In this document: one piece after another, positions 1 through 8,412 of the stretch
Numbering within the stretch: position 1 is the first letter of the stretch
Layout: every line of letters starts with the position of its first letter
DNA from: JBBSBL01 sp963735885
GTDB lineage: Bacteria > Actinomycetota > Thermoleophilia > Solirubrobacterales > Solirubrobacteraceae
Assembly (NCBI GenBank): GCA_963735885.1
Contig: CAVTMP010000005.1
Span: 108,758-172,757 of the forward strand
DNA: 64,000 nucleotides
Direction: 5' to 3'
Translations under genes and position numbers: made by a program
The notes under the pieces: model-generated
Databases searched by the model: none
What the model saw: only the letters and a program-made list of their open reading frames with translations
What the model was told of the DNA's origin: nothing

Positions 1-179
1 GGCGGTGGCGCTCACGGTCGGGGTCAACTCCTCGGGTCGCGACGTCGGGATTCCGGCGATTGTGCCGGATTCCGGGGCCCGCCCGGCTTCCGGCCGCGGG
101 CCCGGGCACGAACCCTACCCCCCTCACACCGCGGCGAATCCCGGTCCCGGGGGGCGGGAGACTCCGCGGCCCTCGAGGC

Positions 180-2141
180 TCAGCGCACCGCGAACGAGGC
201 CCGCGAGACGGTCGCGGCCCGGGCCCCGCGGGGCAGCGCGAGGAGGACGTAGCGGCCCGGCGGCAGCGCGCGGCCGCCGACGCGGCCGGTGAACACGACG
301 CGATTGGCGCCGGGGCGACCGGCGTGGGCGAAGCCGCCGCGCACCGCCACCTCGCGGGTGCAGCGCCGGGCCCGCCGCGCGGCGCGCCGCGGCGGGGCGG
401 CGCAGGTCCGGCCGCGCCGCACGCCCGGGCGCAGGCGGTGGACCGAGAACGTCACGGTGGCCGCCCGGGTCAGCCGGTAGGTCACCGCGGCGCCCCGCGC
501 CCCCAGGCTGGCCCCCCGCCGCTGGGCGCGGAAGCGGGCCGGCCGCACGGCGAGGCCGGTGAGCCGGAGCGCGGCGGGCGGCGGCGGGGTGGCGCCCCCG
601 TCCGGCGGCCCCCCGGACGGCGGGTCCGGCGCCGCGGTCGTGAGGGTCGCGTCCGCGCCGGTCACGGTGCCGACGGAGTTGGCGGCCTCCACCGTGTAGT
701 GGTAGGTCGTGCCGGGTGCGAGGCCCGCGAGCGTGGCCGCGACCGGGACCGGGGTCGCGCCGGCCGGGAGCGCGACCGCGTCGGTCGCGCCGCCGTACGC
801 GGCGGTCGGGCCGAAGCGGATGCGCCACGTCGTGGCGAGGCCGCCGGGGTCGACGCTGCCGTCGACGTGCGCGGAGGTCGTGCCGAGGACGTCGGCGGCG
901 CCGGTGACGGCGCCCGGCGCGCTGGCCCGTTCGTAGGCCCCGTAGTCGCGGGACCCGCCGATGATCCGCGCGGCGCCCGCGAGGTCGGTGGCCGACTCGC
1001 CGGGCTGCAGCGGCTCGAGGTCCTGGTCGAGCGCGGGAGACCCCGCCGCCGGCGTGTAGTCGCCCGCCCCGGGGTTCGTGAACAGCGGGTCGACGTCCAC
1101 GACCGTCGGATCGAAGGTCAGCGACCCCGCCCCCGAGGAGTACGTCGTCCCGGGGCCGAGCCCGGCGATGGAGTGGTCCACGGCCACGCTCGCCGTGCCG
1201 GCCGAGGAGTAGCGGAAGGCGGTGTAGTCCCAGCCGCGGAGGATCGCGTCGCGGACCGTGATCGTCGAGGCCGCCGGCGTCGCGTAGGTGCTCTTGACCT
1301 CGAGCGCCTTCGACGAGGATCCGGCGGTCCCGATCACCGTGACGTGGCGGGCGGTGAGGCTGGTCGCCCCTCCGACGCTCGAGCGGTAGGCGCGGAGCCC
1401 CGTGCCGGCGTTGGAGCCGACGCGCACGAGGGTGCTGTCCACCGTCACCGTGGACCCGGCCTCCGCGCCGATGCCGAGGTCCTGCGCCCGCGCGGTCGAG
1501 CGACGAACGGACAGCCCGCCGAGCTCGGCGTCGAGGGCGGCCGTCGGGGCCACGAAGCTCGAGTCGCTGACGCTCACCGTTCCGCCCGCCGCCGCCGCGG
1601 CCAGGCCCGTCCCGGCCCCGGCCGCCGTGAGGTCGACGTCGACGCGATCGAGCGTCGCGTCCGCGGCGAACCGCAGGCCGACCGGGGCCCCGGCCGCCGG
1701 GTTGGTCCGCACGCGGACGTCGGCCAGGGTGACCGGCGTCGAGCTGCGCACGCCGACCGGCTGAGGGAAGGAGCCGCTGCCGGCCGGGACCTGCACGGTG
1801 AGATCGCGCAGCGTCGCCGGGCCGCCGCTGACCACGAACACCGCCCCGTTGTTCGTCGCCGCGCGCGTGAGCGAGGTCTGCGTCGCGCCCTGGCCGACGA
1901 TCTCGACGGGATCGGTGCCGGTGTAGTCGAGCCCGGTCTCGTTGTAGGCGCTCGCGCCGAGCTCGATGCGATCGGTGCCCGGCAGCGCCGCGGCGCTGTT
2001 CAACGCGTTGGTCAGCGTGCCCATGTCGAAGTCGCAGCCGGTGCGTGGTGCGACGCAGAGCGTGGCCGCGCCGGCACCCGGCGCGGCGATCAGGAGCGCC
2101 GCGCAGGCGAGCACGGCGAGACGGGCCGTCCGCGCGAACAT
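180..2141 (-). CDS. Secreted beta-helix protein with fibronectin III-like domain
   Basis: This 653-residue protein starts with a clear signal peptide (basic MFARTAR, then a hydrophobic stretch ending near GAGA-A around residue 25), so it should be exported. Residues about 25-390 are a Ser/Thr/Gly/Val-rich repeating region typical of right-handed parallel beta-helix surface proteins. A fibronectin type III-like segment follows at about 410-500, containing LAPGTTYHYTVEA. The last 120 residues are an Arg-rich C-terminal domain ending in GGRALPPGRYVLLALPRGAR. The same N-terminal and C-terminal pieces recur in the protein at 6459-8378, so the two are paralogues. No catalytic motif is visible. A role in the envelope or in adhesion is inferred only from architecture. 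Confidence 0.75.
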   Translation of the reverse strand: MFARTARLAVLACAALLIAAPGAGAATLCVAPRTGCDFDMGTLTNALNSAAALPGTDRIELGASAYNETGLDYTGTDPVEIVGQGATQTSLTRAATNNGAVFVVSGGPATLRDLTVQVPAGSGSFPQPVGVRSSTPVTLADVRVRTNPAAGAPVGLRFAADATLDRVDVDLTAAGAGTGLAAAAAGGTVSVSDSSFVAPTAALDAELGGLSVRRSTARAQDLGIGAEAGSTVTVDSTLVRVGSNAGTGLRAYRSSVGGATSLTARHVTVIGTAGSSSKALEVKSTYATPAASTITVRDAILRGWDYTAFRYSSAGTASVAVDHSIAGLGPGTTYSSGAGSLTFDPTVVDVDPLFTNPGAGDYTPAAGSPALDQDLEPLQPGESATDLAGAARIIGGSRDYGAYERASAPGAVTGAADVLGTTSAHVDGSVDPGGLATTWRIRFGPTAAYGGATDAVALPAGATPVPVAATLAGLAPGTTYHYTVEAANSVGTVTGADATLTTAAPDPPSGGPPDGGATPPPPAALRLTGLAVRPARFRAQRRGASLGARGAAVTYRLTRAATVTFSVHRLRPGVRRGRTCAAPPRRAARRARRCTREVAVRGGFAHAGRPGANRVVFTGRVGGRALPPGRYVLLALPRGARAATVSRASFAVR

Positions 2142-2233
2142 GTGCGCGGTATCGACCCGATCGCGTGCCCGCTTGACCGCCGGCGGCCGGTCGTCGGCAG
2201 GCGGCCGGGCGACACGCGCCCGTCGGCGTCCGG

Positions 2234-2761
2234 CTACGCGCCCGGCGTCCGGCGCGGCACGAGCACGAGCCGCTTGAACTCCGCGACGAGCACGCCGTCC
2301 TGGTTCAGCACGCGGGTGTGGACCCTGACCGTCCCGCGGTCGGGCTTGGAGCGGGACTCCCGGACCTCGAGCACCTCGGTCTCGCAGAACAGCGTGTCGC
2401 CGTGGAAGACCGGGTTCGGGTGGCTGAGCTCCTCCGTGGCGAGGTTCGCGATCGCCTTGCCGGACACGTCGCTCACCGACATGCCGAGCGCGAGCGAGTA
2501 GACCAGCGGCCCGACGACGACGTTGCGCCCCTGCTGGGAGGCCTTCGCGTAGACGTCGTTGAGGTGCAGCGGGTGGTGGTTCATCGTGATCAGGCAGAAG
2601 AGGTGGTCGTCGGCCTCGGTCACGGTCTTCGCGGGCCAGTGCTTGTAGACGGCACCGACCTCGAACTCCTCGAGGTAGCGGCCGTAGGGGTGGGCTCCGG
2701 TCGCCTCGCGGGCGGCCTGGTCCGTCTCCACGGCGGGCGTCGTCTCGTCGGTGGTGCTCAT
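2234..2761 (-). CDS. MaoC-family enoyl-CoA hydratase/dehydratase
   Basis: This 175-residue hotdog-fold protein carries the MaoC signature: TVTEADDHLFCLITMNHHPLHL near residues 48-70, with the catalytic Asp/His region, and a second block with NPVFHGDTLFCE. The family hydrates or dehydrates 2-enoyl-CoA thioesters. Closely related single-domain members act as mesaconyl-CoA hydratases in malyl-CoA or methylmalyl-CoA chemistry. The gene is divergent from the CoA ester lyase at 2840 with only 78 bp between the starts, which supports joint regulation and a linked reaction (hydration to a 3-hydroxyacyl-CoA that the lyase could cleave). The substrate is inferred, not shown. The start ATG at 2761 gives a short hydrophilic N-terminus. 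Confidence 0.8.
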   Translation of the reverse strand: MSTTDETTPAVETDQAAREATGAHPYGRYLEEFEVGAVYKHWPAKTVTEADDHLFCLITMNHHPLHLNDVYAKASQQGRNVVVGPLVYSLALGMSVSDVSGKAIANLATEELSHPNPVFHGDTLFCETEVLEVRESRSKPDRGTVRVHTRVLNQDGVLVAEFKRLVLVPRRTPGA

Positions 2762-2839
2762 CGGGTTCGCGTGGCTCCTGCGTTCGGGTTCGGTGACCTC
2801 GAAGGATGCCGCAAGCCCCCTCCGCTAGCTTTCCCCGCC

Positions 2840-3889
2840 GTGCGCAACCCCAGAGACTTCCTCGAGCCCCTCGCGATCGGCGCCCCCGAGCCGCTGCGCG
2901 AGATCCCGTTCGCGCCGTCGCGGATGATCCACTTCTTCGACCCGTCGAACGAGAAGATGGCCGCGAAGCTGCCGGACATCGCGAAGACGACGGACATCCT
3001 GCTCGGCAACCTCGAGGACGCCGTCCCGGTCGAGCGCAAGGAGCCGGCCCGCGCCGGGCTCGTGACGATCGGCCGGGAGGTCGACCTCGGCGGCACCGCC
3101 CTGTGGACGCGCGTCAACGCGCTCGAGTCCCCCTGGGTCCTCGACGACCTCACGACGCTCGTCACCGAGATCGGCCACCGGCTCGACGTGATCATGGTCC
3201 CGAAGGTCGAGGGCCCGTGGGACATCCACTACGTCGATCGCCTGCTCGCCCAGCTCGAGGCGAAGGCCGGCCTCGAGCGCCCGATCCTCGTCCACGCGAT
3301 CCTCGAGACCGCGCAGGGCGTGACGAACCTCGAGGAGATCGCGACCGCCTCGCCGCGGATGCAGGGCATGAGCTTCGGCCCCGCCGACCTCGCCGCCTCG
3401 CGGCGGATGAAGACGACGCGGGTCGGCGGCGGCCACCCCGGCTACCGGGTGATCGAGGACCCGGACCCCGAGCGCCCGGAGGCGCCGCGCCCCAGCGCCC
3501 AGCAGGACCTCTGGCACTACTCGATCGCGCGCATGGTCGACGCCTGCGCCGGGGCCGGGATCCTGCCGTTCTACGGGCCCTTCGGCGACATCAAGGACGT
3601 CGAGGGCTGCGAGGCGCAGTTCCGCGCCGCGTTCCTCATGGGCTGCGTCGGCGCGTGGTCGCTGCATCCGGACCAGATCGGGATCGCGAAGAAGGTGTTC
3701 TCGCCCGACCCCGACGAGGTCGCGTTCGCCAAGAAGGTCATCGAGGCGATCCCCGACGGCCGCGGCGTGCACATGATCGACGGCAAGATGCAGGACGACG
3801 CGACCTGGAAGCAGTGCAAGGTCATGGTCGAGCTCGCCGAGCTGCTCGCCGCGAAGGACCCGGAGCTCGCCGAGGCCTACGGGATGTGA
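2840..3889 (+). CDS. HpcH/HpaI-CitE family CoA ester lyase (malyl-CoA lyase type)
   Basis: The predicted 349-residue enzyme belongs to the CitE/malyl-CoA lyase family, which cleaves or forms malyl-CoA-type thioesters (acetyl-CoA or propionyl-CoA plus glyoxylate) in a Mg-dependent aldol reaction. The acidic NLEDAVP motif near residue 55, ILETAQGV near 155 and SFGPADLAA near 178 supply the expected metal and substrate ligands. The C-terminal DGKMQDDATWKQ block is typical of malyl-CoA lyases. I chose the GTG at 2840 because homology begins with RNPRDFLEP just after it; the reading frame stays open further upstream but runs into the MaoC gene. The ligase pair for the matching CoA thioester lies 150 bp downstream. 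The exact substrate (L-malyl-CoA or methylmalyl-CoA) is not determined. Confidence 0.85.
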   Translation: MRNPRDFLEPLAIGAPEPLREIPFAPSRMIHFFDPSNEKMAAKLPDIAKTTDILLGNLEDAVPVERKEPARAGLVTIGREVDLGGTALWTRVNALESPWVLDDLTTLVTEIGHRLDVIMVPKVEGPWDIHYVDRLLAQLEAKAGLERPILVHAILETAQGVTNLEEIATASPRMQGMSFGPADLAASRRMKTTRVGGGHPGYRVIEDPDPERPEAPRPSAQQDLWHYSIARMVDACAGAGILPFYGPFGDIKDVEGCEAQFRAAFLMGCVGAWSLHPDQIGIAKKVFSPDPDEVAFAKKVIEAIPDGRGVHMIDGKMQDDATWKQCKVMVELAELLAAKDPELAEAYGM

Positions 3890-3910
3890 GGACGGCCGGC
3901 TCCCGGCGGC

Positions 3911-3985
3911 TCAGCCCACGAGCGGGTTGCGCGTCCGCAGCGCCGGGAAGCGGCCGAAGTCGCGGTCGACGGTCCACGGCAAGCC
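3911..3985 (-). pseudogene. C-terminal remnant of a VapC-like PIN toxin
   Basis: In the gap between the lyase and ligase genes, the minus strand reads GLPWTVDRDFGRFPALRTRN followed by PLVG and a stop. This is the usual end of a PIN-domain VapC toxin: the last acidic residue of the active site in T-x-DRDF, then FP-L-x-x-x-NPL. No start, no N-terminal Asp motif and no antitoxin remain, so only about 24 codons of the toxin tail survive. I read it as a decayed toxin-antitoxin module. The call rests on motif likeness and is tentative. Confidence 0.55.
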
Positions 3986-4041
3986 GCGCGCGCCGCGACC
4001 CCGATAGGCTTCCGCGCCGCCGTTCCCGCCCCCAGGAGTCC

Positions 4042-5244
4042 ATGCGCTTCTTCGAGTACGAGGCCCGCGAGATCGTCAAGCGGGCCGGCATCCCGGTCAC
4101 CGACTTCGGCTTCGTCACCGAGGCCGAGGCCGCCCGCGCGGTCGCCGAGCGCATCGGCGGCCCGGTGGTCATCAAGTCGCAGGTCCTCACCGGCGGGCGG
4201 ATGAAGGCCGGGGGCGTCCAGTTCGCGGATACGCCCGACGAGGCCGTGGCCCACGCCGAGACCGTCCTGCAGCTCGAGATCAACGGCCACGAGCCGCGCG
4301 GCGTGCTCGTCGACCCCAAGGCCGAGGTCGCCCAGGAGCTCTACGCCGGCGTCGTGTGGGACGGGACCCGCAAGCAGCCGGTGATCATCTTCTCCCCGGT
4401 CGGCGGCATCGACATCGAGCAGGTGGCCGAGGAGCAGCCCGAAGCGGTCGGGCGCCGCCACTTCTCGAACCTCCTCCCGTTCAGCGAGTTCCAGGCCAAG
4501 GAGGTCATCGCCGCCACCGGCGTGACCGGCTCGGACCTGAACCGCCTCGTCCCGATCGTGGCGAGGCTCGCGCGGCTGTTCGTCGAGCGCGACATGACGC
4601 TCGCCGAGATCAACCCGCTGGGCAAGCTCGCGGACGGCAGCTTCGTCGCGCTCGACGCCCACATGGACATGGAGAACGAGGCGCGCGGCCGGCACAAGGC
4701 GCTGCTCGCGGACCTCGGGGTGGGCGACGAGGAGACCCGCCAGGCCCGGGAGCCGACGCCCTTCGAGCTGGCCGGCGAGGAGGTCGACGCCGCCAGCCAC
4801 CGCGGCGTCGCCGGCAACGTGACGGAGTTCGACGGCAACCTCGGGCTCGTCATCGGCGCCGGCGGCGGCTCGCTCACGCTCTTCGACGCCGTTCGCGCGC
4901 ACGGCGGCAGGCCGGCGAACTACTGCGAGATCGGCGGCAACCCGTCGGTCGAGAAGGCCTGCGGCCTGGCCAAGCTCGTGCTCTCGAAGCCCGGCGTGGA
5001 CAAGATCGCCGTGATGATGTCGATCGTCTCCAACACCCGGGTGGACATCGTCGCGCGCGGGGTGATCAAGGCCTGCCTCGAGCTCGACATGGACCCGGCG
5101 GAGAAGATCGCGATCTTCCGCATCCCCGGCGCGTGGGAGGACGAGGGCTTCAAGATCCTCGAGCGCTACGGGGTCGAGTACGCCGATCGCAGCGTGTCGA
5201 TGCACGAGGCCGCGCGCCGCGCGGTGGAGAAGATCCCGGCATGA
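4042..5244 (+). CDS. SucC-like ADP-forming acyl-CoA synthetase beta subunit
   Basis: This 400-residue protein has the ATP-grasp domain at the N-terminus (RFFEYEAREIVKRAGIPV, then VVIKSQVLTGGRMKAGGV) and the CoA-ligase beta domain at the C-terminus (GNLGLVIGAGGGSLTLFDAV, YCEIGGNPS). It should form an acyl-CoA from a dicarboxylic acid, ATP and CoA together with the alpha subunit encoded next. The sequence is more divergent than a housekeeping TCA-cycle SucC and sits beside a malyl-CoA-lyase-type gene. A malate-CoA ligase (MtkA-like) role is therefore plausible but inferred. A good Shine-Dalgarno AGGAG lies at 4034-4038. The stop overlaps the next start (ATGA), indicating translational coupling. 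Length matches the family (about 390-400). Confidence 0.85.
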   Translation: MRFFEYEAREIVKRAGIPVTDFGFVTEAEAARAVAERIGGPVVIKSQVLTGGRMKAGGVQFADTPDEAVAHAETVLQLEINGHEPRGVLVDPKAEVAQELYAGVVWDGTRKQPVIIFSPVGGIDIEQVAEEQPEAVGRRHFSNLLPFSEFQAKEVIAATGVTGSDLNRLVPIVARLARLFVERDMTLAEINPLGKLADGSFVALDAHMDMENEARGRHKALLADLGVGDEETRQAREPTPFELAGEEVDAASHRGVAGNVTEFDGNLGLVIGAGGGSLTLFDAVRAHGGRPANYCEIGGNPSVEKACGLAKLVLSKPGVDKIAVMMSIVSNTRVDIVARGVIKACLELDMDPAEKIAIFRIPGAWEDEGFKILERYGVEYADRSVSMHEAARRAVEKIPA

Positions 5245-6164
5245 GCATCCTGATCGACGCCGACACCACCTTCATCGTCCAGGGCATCACCGGCCGCGAG
5301 GCCGTGAACCTCACCCGCGAGTGCCTCGACTACGGCGCGGGGGCGAGGATCGTCGGCGGCGTCACGCCGGGGCGCAAGGGCCGCGAGGTCCACGGCGTGC
5401 CGGTGTTCGACACCGTCGCCCAGGCCGTCGAGCACCACGGCGGCCCGATCGCGGGGAGCGTCGTCACCGTCCCGCCGGCGTTCACCAAGGACGCGGTGTT
5501 CGAGGCGATCGAGAACGGGATCGAGCTGATCGTGATCGTCACCGAGCGCATCCCGCGCCGGGACGTCGCGCAGATGGTCGAGCTGGCGACGCTCCGCGGC
5601 GCGCGGATCATCGGGCCGAACTGCCTCGGGATCATCGTGCCCGACGTCATCAAGATGGGCGGGATCGGCGGCCCGGCGAAGGACGCGGCGAAGGCCTACT
5701 CGCCGGGACCCGTCGGCGTCATCTCGCGCTCGGGCGGCATGACCACCGAGATGTCCTCGACGCTCACCGCCGCGGGCCTCGGCCAGTCCACCGCGGTCTC
5801 GATCGGCGGCGACGCGATCATCGGCTCGACCTACGCCGAGCTCATGCCGCGCTTCGAGGCCGACGCCGAGACCGAGGCGATCGTGATCTACACCGAGCCC
5901 GGCGGGCGCATGGAGGCCGAGCTCGCGGCGTGGGTCACCGAGCAGCGCTCCCGCCTGCCGATCGTCGCCTTCATGGCCGGCCGCTTCATGGACGAGATGC
6001 CGGGCATGAGCTTCGGCCACGCCGGGACGATCGTCGAGGGCAAGGAGGACACGGCGACCGAGAAGATCGCGCGCCTCGCCGAGGCCGGGATCGTCGTGGC
6101 CGAGGAGATCTCGGAGATCCCCGGGATCGTCAAGGCGAAGATGGCCGAGCGGAGCGCGGCGTGA
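5241..6164 (+). CDS. SucD-like ADP-forming acyl-CoA synthetase alpha subunit
   Basis: This 307-residue partner subunit shows the N-terminal CoA-binding Rossmann fold (FIVQGITGREAVNLT, GGVTPGRKG), the VVTVPPAF loop, and the ligase domain with IGPNCLGI. The catalytic phospho-histidine lies in SFGHAGTI near residue 254. It overlaps the beta-subunit gene by 4 bp (ATGA), and the next small gene overlaps its own stop (GTGA), so three proteins are made from one message. The family catalyses acid plus CoA plus ATP to acyl-CoA. The substrate could be succinate or malate. The neighbouring CoA ester lyase favours malate, by inference. Confidence 0.85.
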   Translation: MSILIDADTTFIVQGITGREAVNLTRECLDYGAGARIVGGVTPGRKGREVHGVPVFDTVAQAVEHHGGPIAGSVVTVPPAFTKDAVFEAIENGIELIVIVTERIPRRDVAQMVELATLRGARIIGPNCLGIIVPDVIKMGGIGGPAKDAAKAYSPGPVGVISRSGGMTTEMSSTLTAAGLGQSTAVSIGGDAIIGSTYAELMPRFEADAETEAIVIYTEPGGRMEAELAAWVTEQRSRLPIVAFMAGRFMDEMPGMSFGHAGTIVEGKEDTATEKIARLAEAGIVVAEEISEIPGIVKAKMAERSAA

Positions 6165-6406
6165 GGGCCGACGCGATCTTCATCGGCGTCGAGGTGGAGG
6201 ACGCCGTCGCCGCCGACGCCGCGGTCGCCGCGAAGCTCGCCGAGGTCTGCCCGGTCGACATCTTCGCCGTGGCGGACGGGCGGTTGGCGCTCGTCGAGCG
6301 GAACCTCGACGAGTGCGTGCTCTGCCGCCTGTGCATCGACGCGGCCCCGGCGGAGGCGGTGAAGGTCCACAAGCTCTACGACGGCGAGGTGCTGAGCTCC
6401 GCCTGA
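6161..6406 (+). CDS. Small ferredoxin-like protein with a CxxCxxC motif
   Basis: This 81-residue protein is the third gene of the ligase operon, starting at a GTG that overlaps the SucD-like stop (GTGA). The middle of the protein has ERNLDECVLCRLCIDAAP. This is a bacterial ferredoxin-type CxxCxxC motif in which the usual fourth cysteine before the proline is Ala. With three cysteines it could hold a [3Fe-4S] cluster, a [4Fe-4S] cluster with an outside ligand, or no cluster at all. I do not recognise a named family. The tight coupling suggests it works with, or is needed for, the ligase or the CoA lyase cluster. The role is unknown. Confidence 0.7.
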   Translation: MRADAIFIGVEVEDAVAADAAVAAKLAEVCPVDIFAVADGRLALVERNLDECVLCRLCIDAAPAEAVKVHKLYDGEVLSSA

Positions 6407-6458
6407 CGCCGGCGGCGCGCGCCTCAAGCGCCGCGCGCGACGGGTCGATCTTCGGGGC

Positions 6459-8378
6459 ATGTCCCCGGCGCCCCGCGCCTCCCGGCTCGCGCCGGCGCTC
6501 GCCGTGGTGCTCGGCCTCGCGGTCCTCCCCGCCGGCGCCTCCGCGGCGACGTTCTGCGTGCAGGCGCCCGGGTGCGTCGGGACGAGCGAGTCCAACCTCG
6601 GCGATGCCGTCGACGCGGCGAACGCGGCCGCCGGGTCGGACCGGGTCGAGATCGGGGCGGTGACCACGCCGGCGCCGACCACGGCGATCGCCGGCCCGCT
6701 GGAGATCGCCGGGGCCGGCCGGACCCGCACGACGATCTCGGCGCCGGCCTCCCTCGGGGTCGGCACCACGCTCTTCTTCGGATCCGGGTCGGGCGGCTCG
6801 GCGCTGCACGACGTCACGCTGCGCTTCGGCGGGACGGGCAAGCGGGCCCTCGCGCTCGGGGACGACATCGCGATCCGGGACGTGGCGATCGAGGGGACCG
6901 CCGACCTGACCGCCGGCACGGGCATCCTGGCCTTCGGCGGCGCGGCGACCGTGGACGAGAGCGCGATCGACCTGCCCTCCGGTGCCGCGGGGAACACCGG
7001 CGTCTCGGTGAACGTCGGCGCGACCCTCACGGCAGGCGACCTCGCCGTCGCCGCCGCCCAGGGCCTCGGCGCCGGCGGGACCCTCACGCTCCGCCGCGGG
7101 CGGGTGCGGGCGTCCGGCTACGGGATCGCGGCCTTCTCGGGCGCGCAGGTCGGCGCGTACAGCTCCCTGCTGCGCACGGACGGAACGGGCCTGCTCGCCG
7201 CCGTCGGCAGCAGCGACACCACGGACGCGACGCTGCTCGCGCGCAACCTCACGATGCTCGGCGCCGGCGCCGCGGGCCTCGCCGCCGCCGAGGCCACGTC
7301 GCAGGGCGGCCCGACGGCCACCGTGAGCGTCTACGACTCCATCGCCACCGGCTACGCGCTCGCGGTCCGCTGCCTCGATCCGATCGGCGGCCCGGGCGCC
7401 GGACGGGTGGAGGAGGACTTCAACCGCTTCGACACCGCGGCCCGTGCGGTGGCCTGCGCGCAGGGCGCGCCGGTCGGGCCGCATTCGCTCACCGGCGGCG
7501 CGCCGGGCTTCCTCGACGCGCCCGCGGGCGACTACCGCCTGCGCTGGGGCTCGCCGCTGATCGACGCCTCGACGCCGGGCGCGCCCGCGGGCGCCGAGTC
7601 GCCCACCGACCTCGGCGGGCTCCCCCGGTACGTGGACGGCGACGGGGCCGGCGGGCCGCGGGTGGACATCGGGGCCTTCGAGTACCAGCGGCGCCCGCCG
7701 GTCGTGGACTCGGCGGGGGCCACGCCCTCCGGGGGCGCGGGCACGGCGACGTTCACCGCGACGGCGTCCGACCCCGACGCCGACCCCGTCGGGCTGCGCT
7801 GGCGCTTCGATGACGGGGCCGCGGCGGAGGGCGCCGCCGTCGGCCACCGCTTCGCGACCGGCGGCCGGCACACCGCGACGGTGACGGCGTGGGATCCCGC
7901 CGGCCTCGCCGCGACCCGTGACGTCTCGATCGACCTGCCCCTCCCCCGCGTGCCCACCCGGCCGGCGCGGATGACCGCCCTCACGCTGTCGCCCGCGACC
8001 TTCGGGACCGTCCGGCGCCGCGGCCGGCGCGTCCGGCGCCGCGGCCGGCGCGTCCTGCGGCACACCACGGTCGCCTGGCGTCTCGACCTCGCCGCCCGGG
8101 TCGCGTTCACCGTGGATCGCGCGGCGTCGGGCCGCGGGAGCCGCCGCGCCTGCCACGCTCCCACCCGGTCCAACCGTCGAGCCCGCCGCTGCGTGCGCTG
8201 GATCCCCGTGGCCGGAACGCTCACGGCCGCCGGCCGCCGCGGGGCCAACCGGCTGCGCTTCGACGGCCGGATCGGCGGACGGGCGCTGCGTGCCGGCCGC
8301 TACCGCCTGCACGGCGTCGCCGGGACGGCCGGCGGGGCCACGGGCCCGGCGGCCGTGTCGTTCCGCATCGTCCGCTGA
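6459..8378 (+). CDS. Secreted beta-helix protein with PKD-like domain
   Basis: This 639-residue exported protein has a signal peptide ending near PAGASA-A (residue 29) and a mature N-terminus beginning ATFCVQAPGCVG. A long beta-helix-like repeat region covers about 30-410. A PKD-like domain follows around 420-500 (SDPDADPVGLRWRFDDG, then GGRHTATVTAWDPAG). The Arg-rich C-terminal domain resembles that of the 180-2141 protein. A 21-bp tandem duplication near 8014-8055 encodes RRRGRRV twice. The two paralogues flank the malyl-CoA block and are transcribed away from it. The function is not known; a cell-surface or extracellular role is inferred from the signal peptide and repeats. Confidence 0.75.
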   Translation: MSPAPRASRLAPALAVVLGLAVLPAGASAATFCVQAPGCVGTSESNLGDAVDAANAAAGSDRVEIGAVTTPAPTTAIAGPLEIAGAGRTRTTISAPASLGVGTTLFFGSGSGGSALHDVTLRFGGTGKRALALGDDIAIRDVAIEGTADLTAGTGILAFGGAATVDESAIDLPSGAAGNTGVSVNVGATLTAGDLAVAAAQGLGAGGTLTLRRGRVRASGYGIAAFSGAQVGAYSSLLRTDGTGLLAAVGSSDTTDATLLARNLTMLGAGAAGLAAAEATSQGGPTATVSVYDSIATGYALAVRCLDPIGGPGAGRVEEDFNRFDTAARAVACAQGAPVGPHSLTGGAPGFLDAPAGDYRLRWGSPLIDASTPGAPAGAESPTDLGGLPRYVDGDGAGGPRVDIGAFEYQRRPPVVDSAGATPSGGAGTATFTATASDPDADPVGLRWRFDDGAAAEGAAVGHRFATGGRHTATVTAWDPAGLAATRDVSIDLPLPRVPTRPARMTALTLSPATFGTVRRRGRRVRRRGRRVLRHTTVAWRLDLAARVAFTVDRAASGRGSRRACHAPTRSNRRARRCVRWIPVAGTLTAAGRRGANRLRFDGRIGGRALRAGRYRLHGVAGTAGGATGPAAVSFRIVR

Positions 8379-8412
8379 GCGGACGCGGCGTCCCGTCCGT
8401 AGCCTCGGCGCG

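Noticed and set aside
60..2501. 813-codon plus-strand frame over the first secreted protein and the MaoC gene
   Set aside because: It crosses two real minus-strand genes and encodes Arg/Gly/Pro-rich sequence with no domain or signal peptide.
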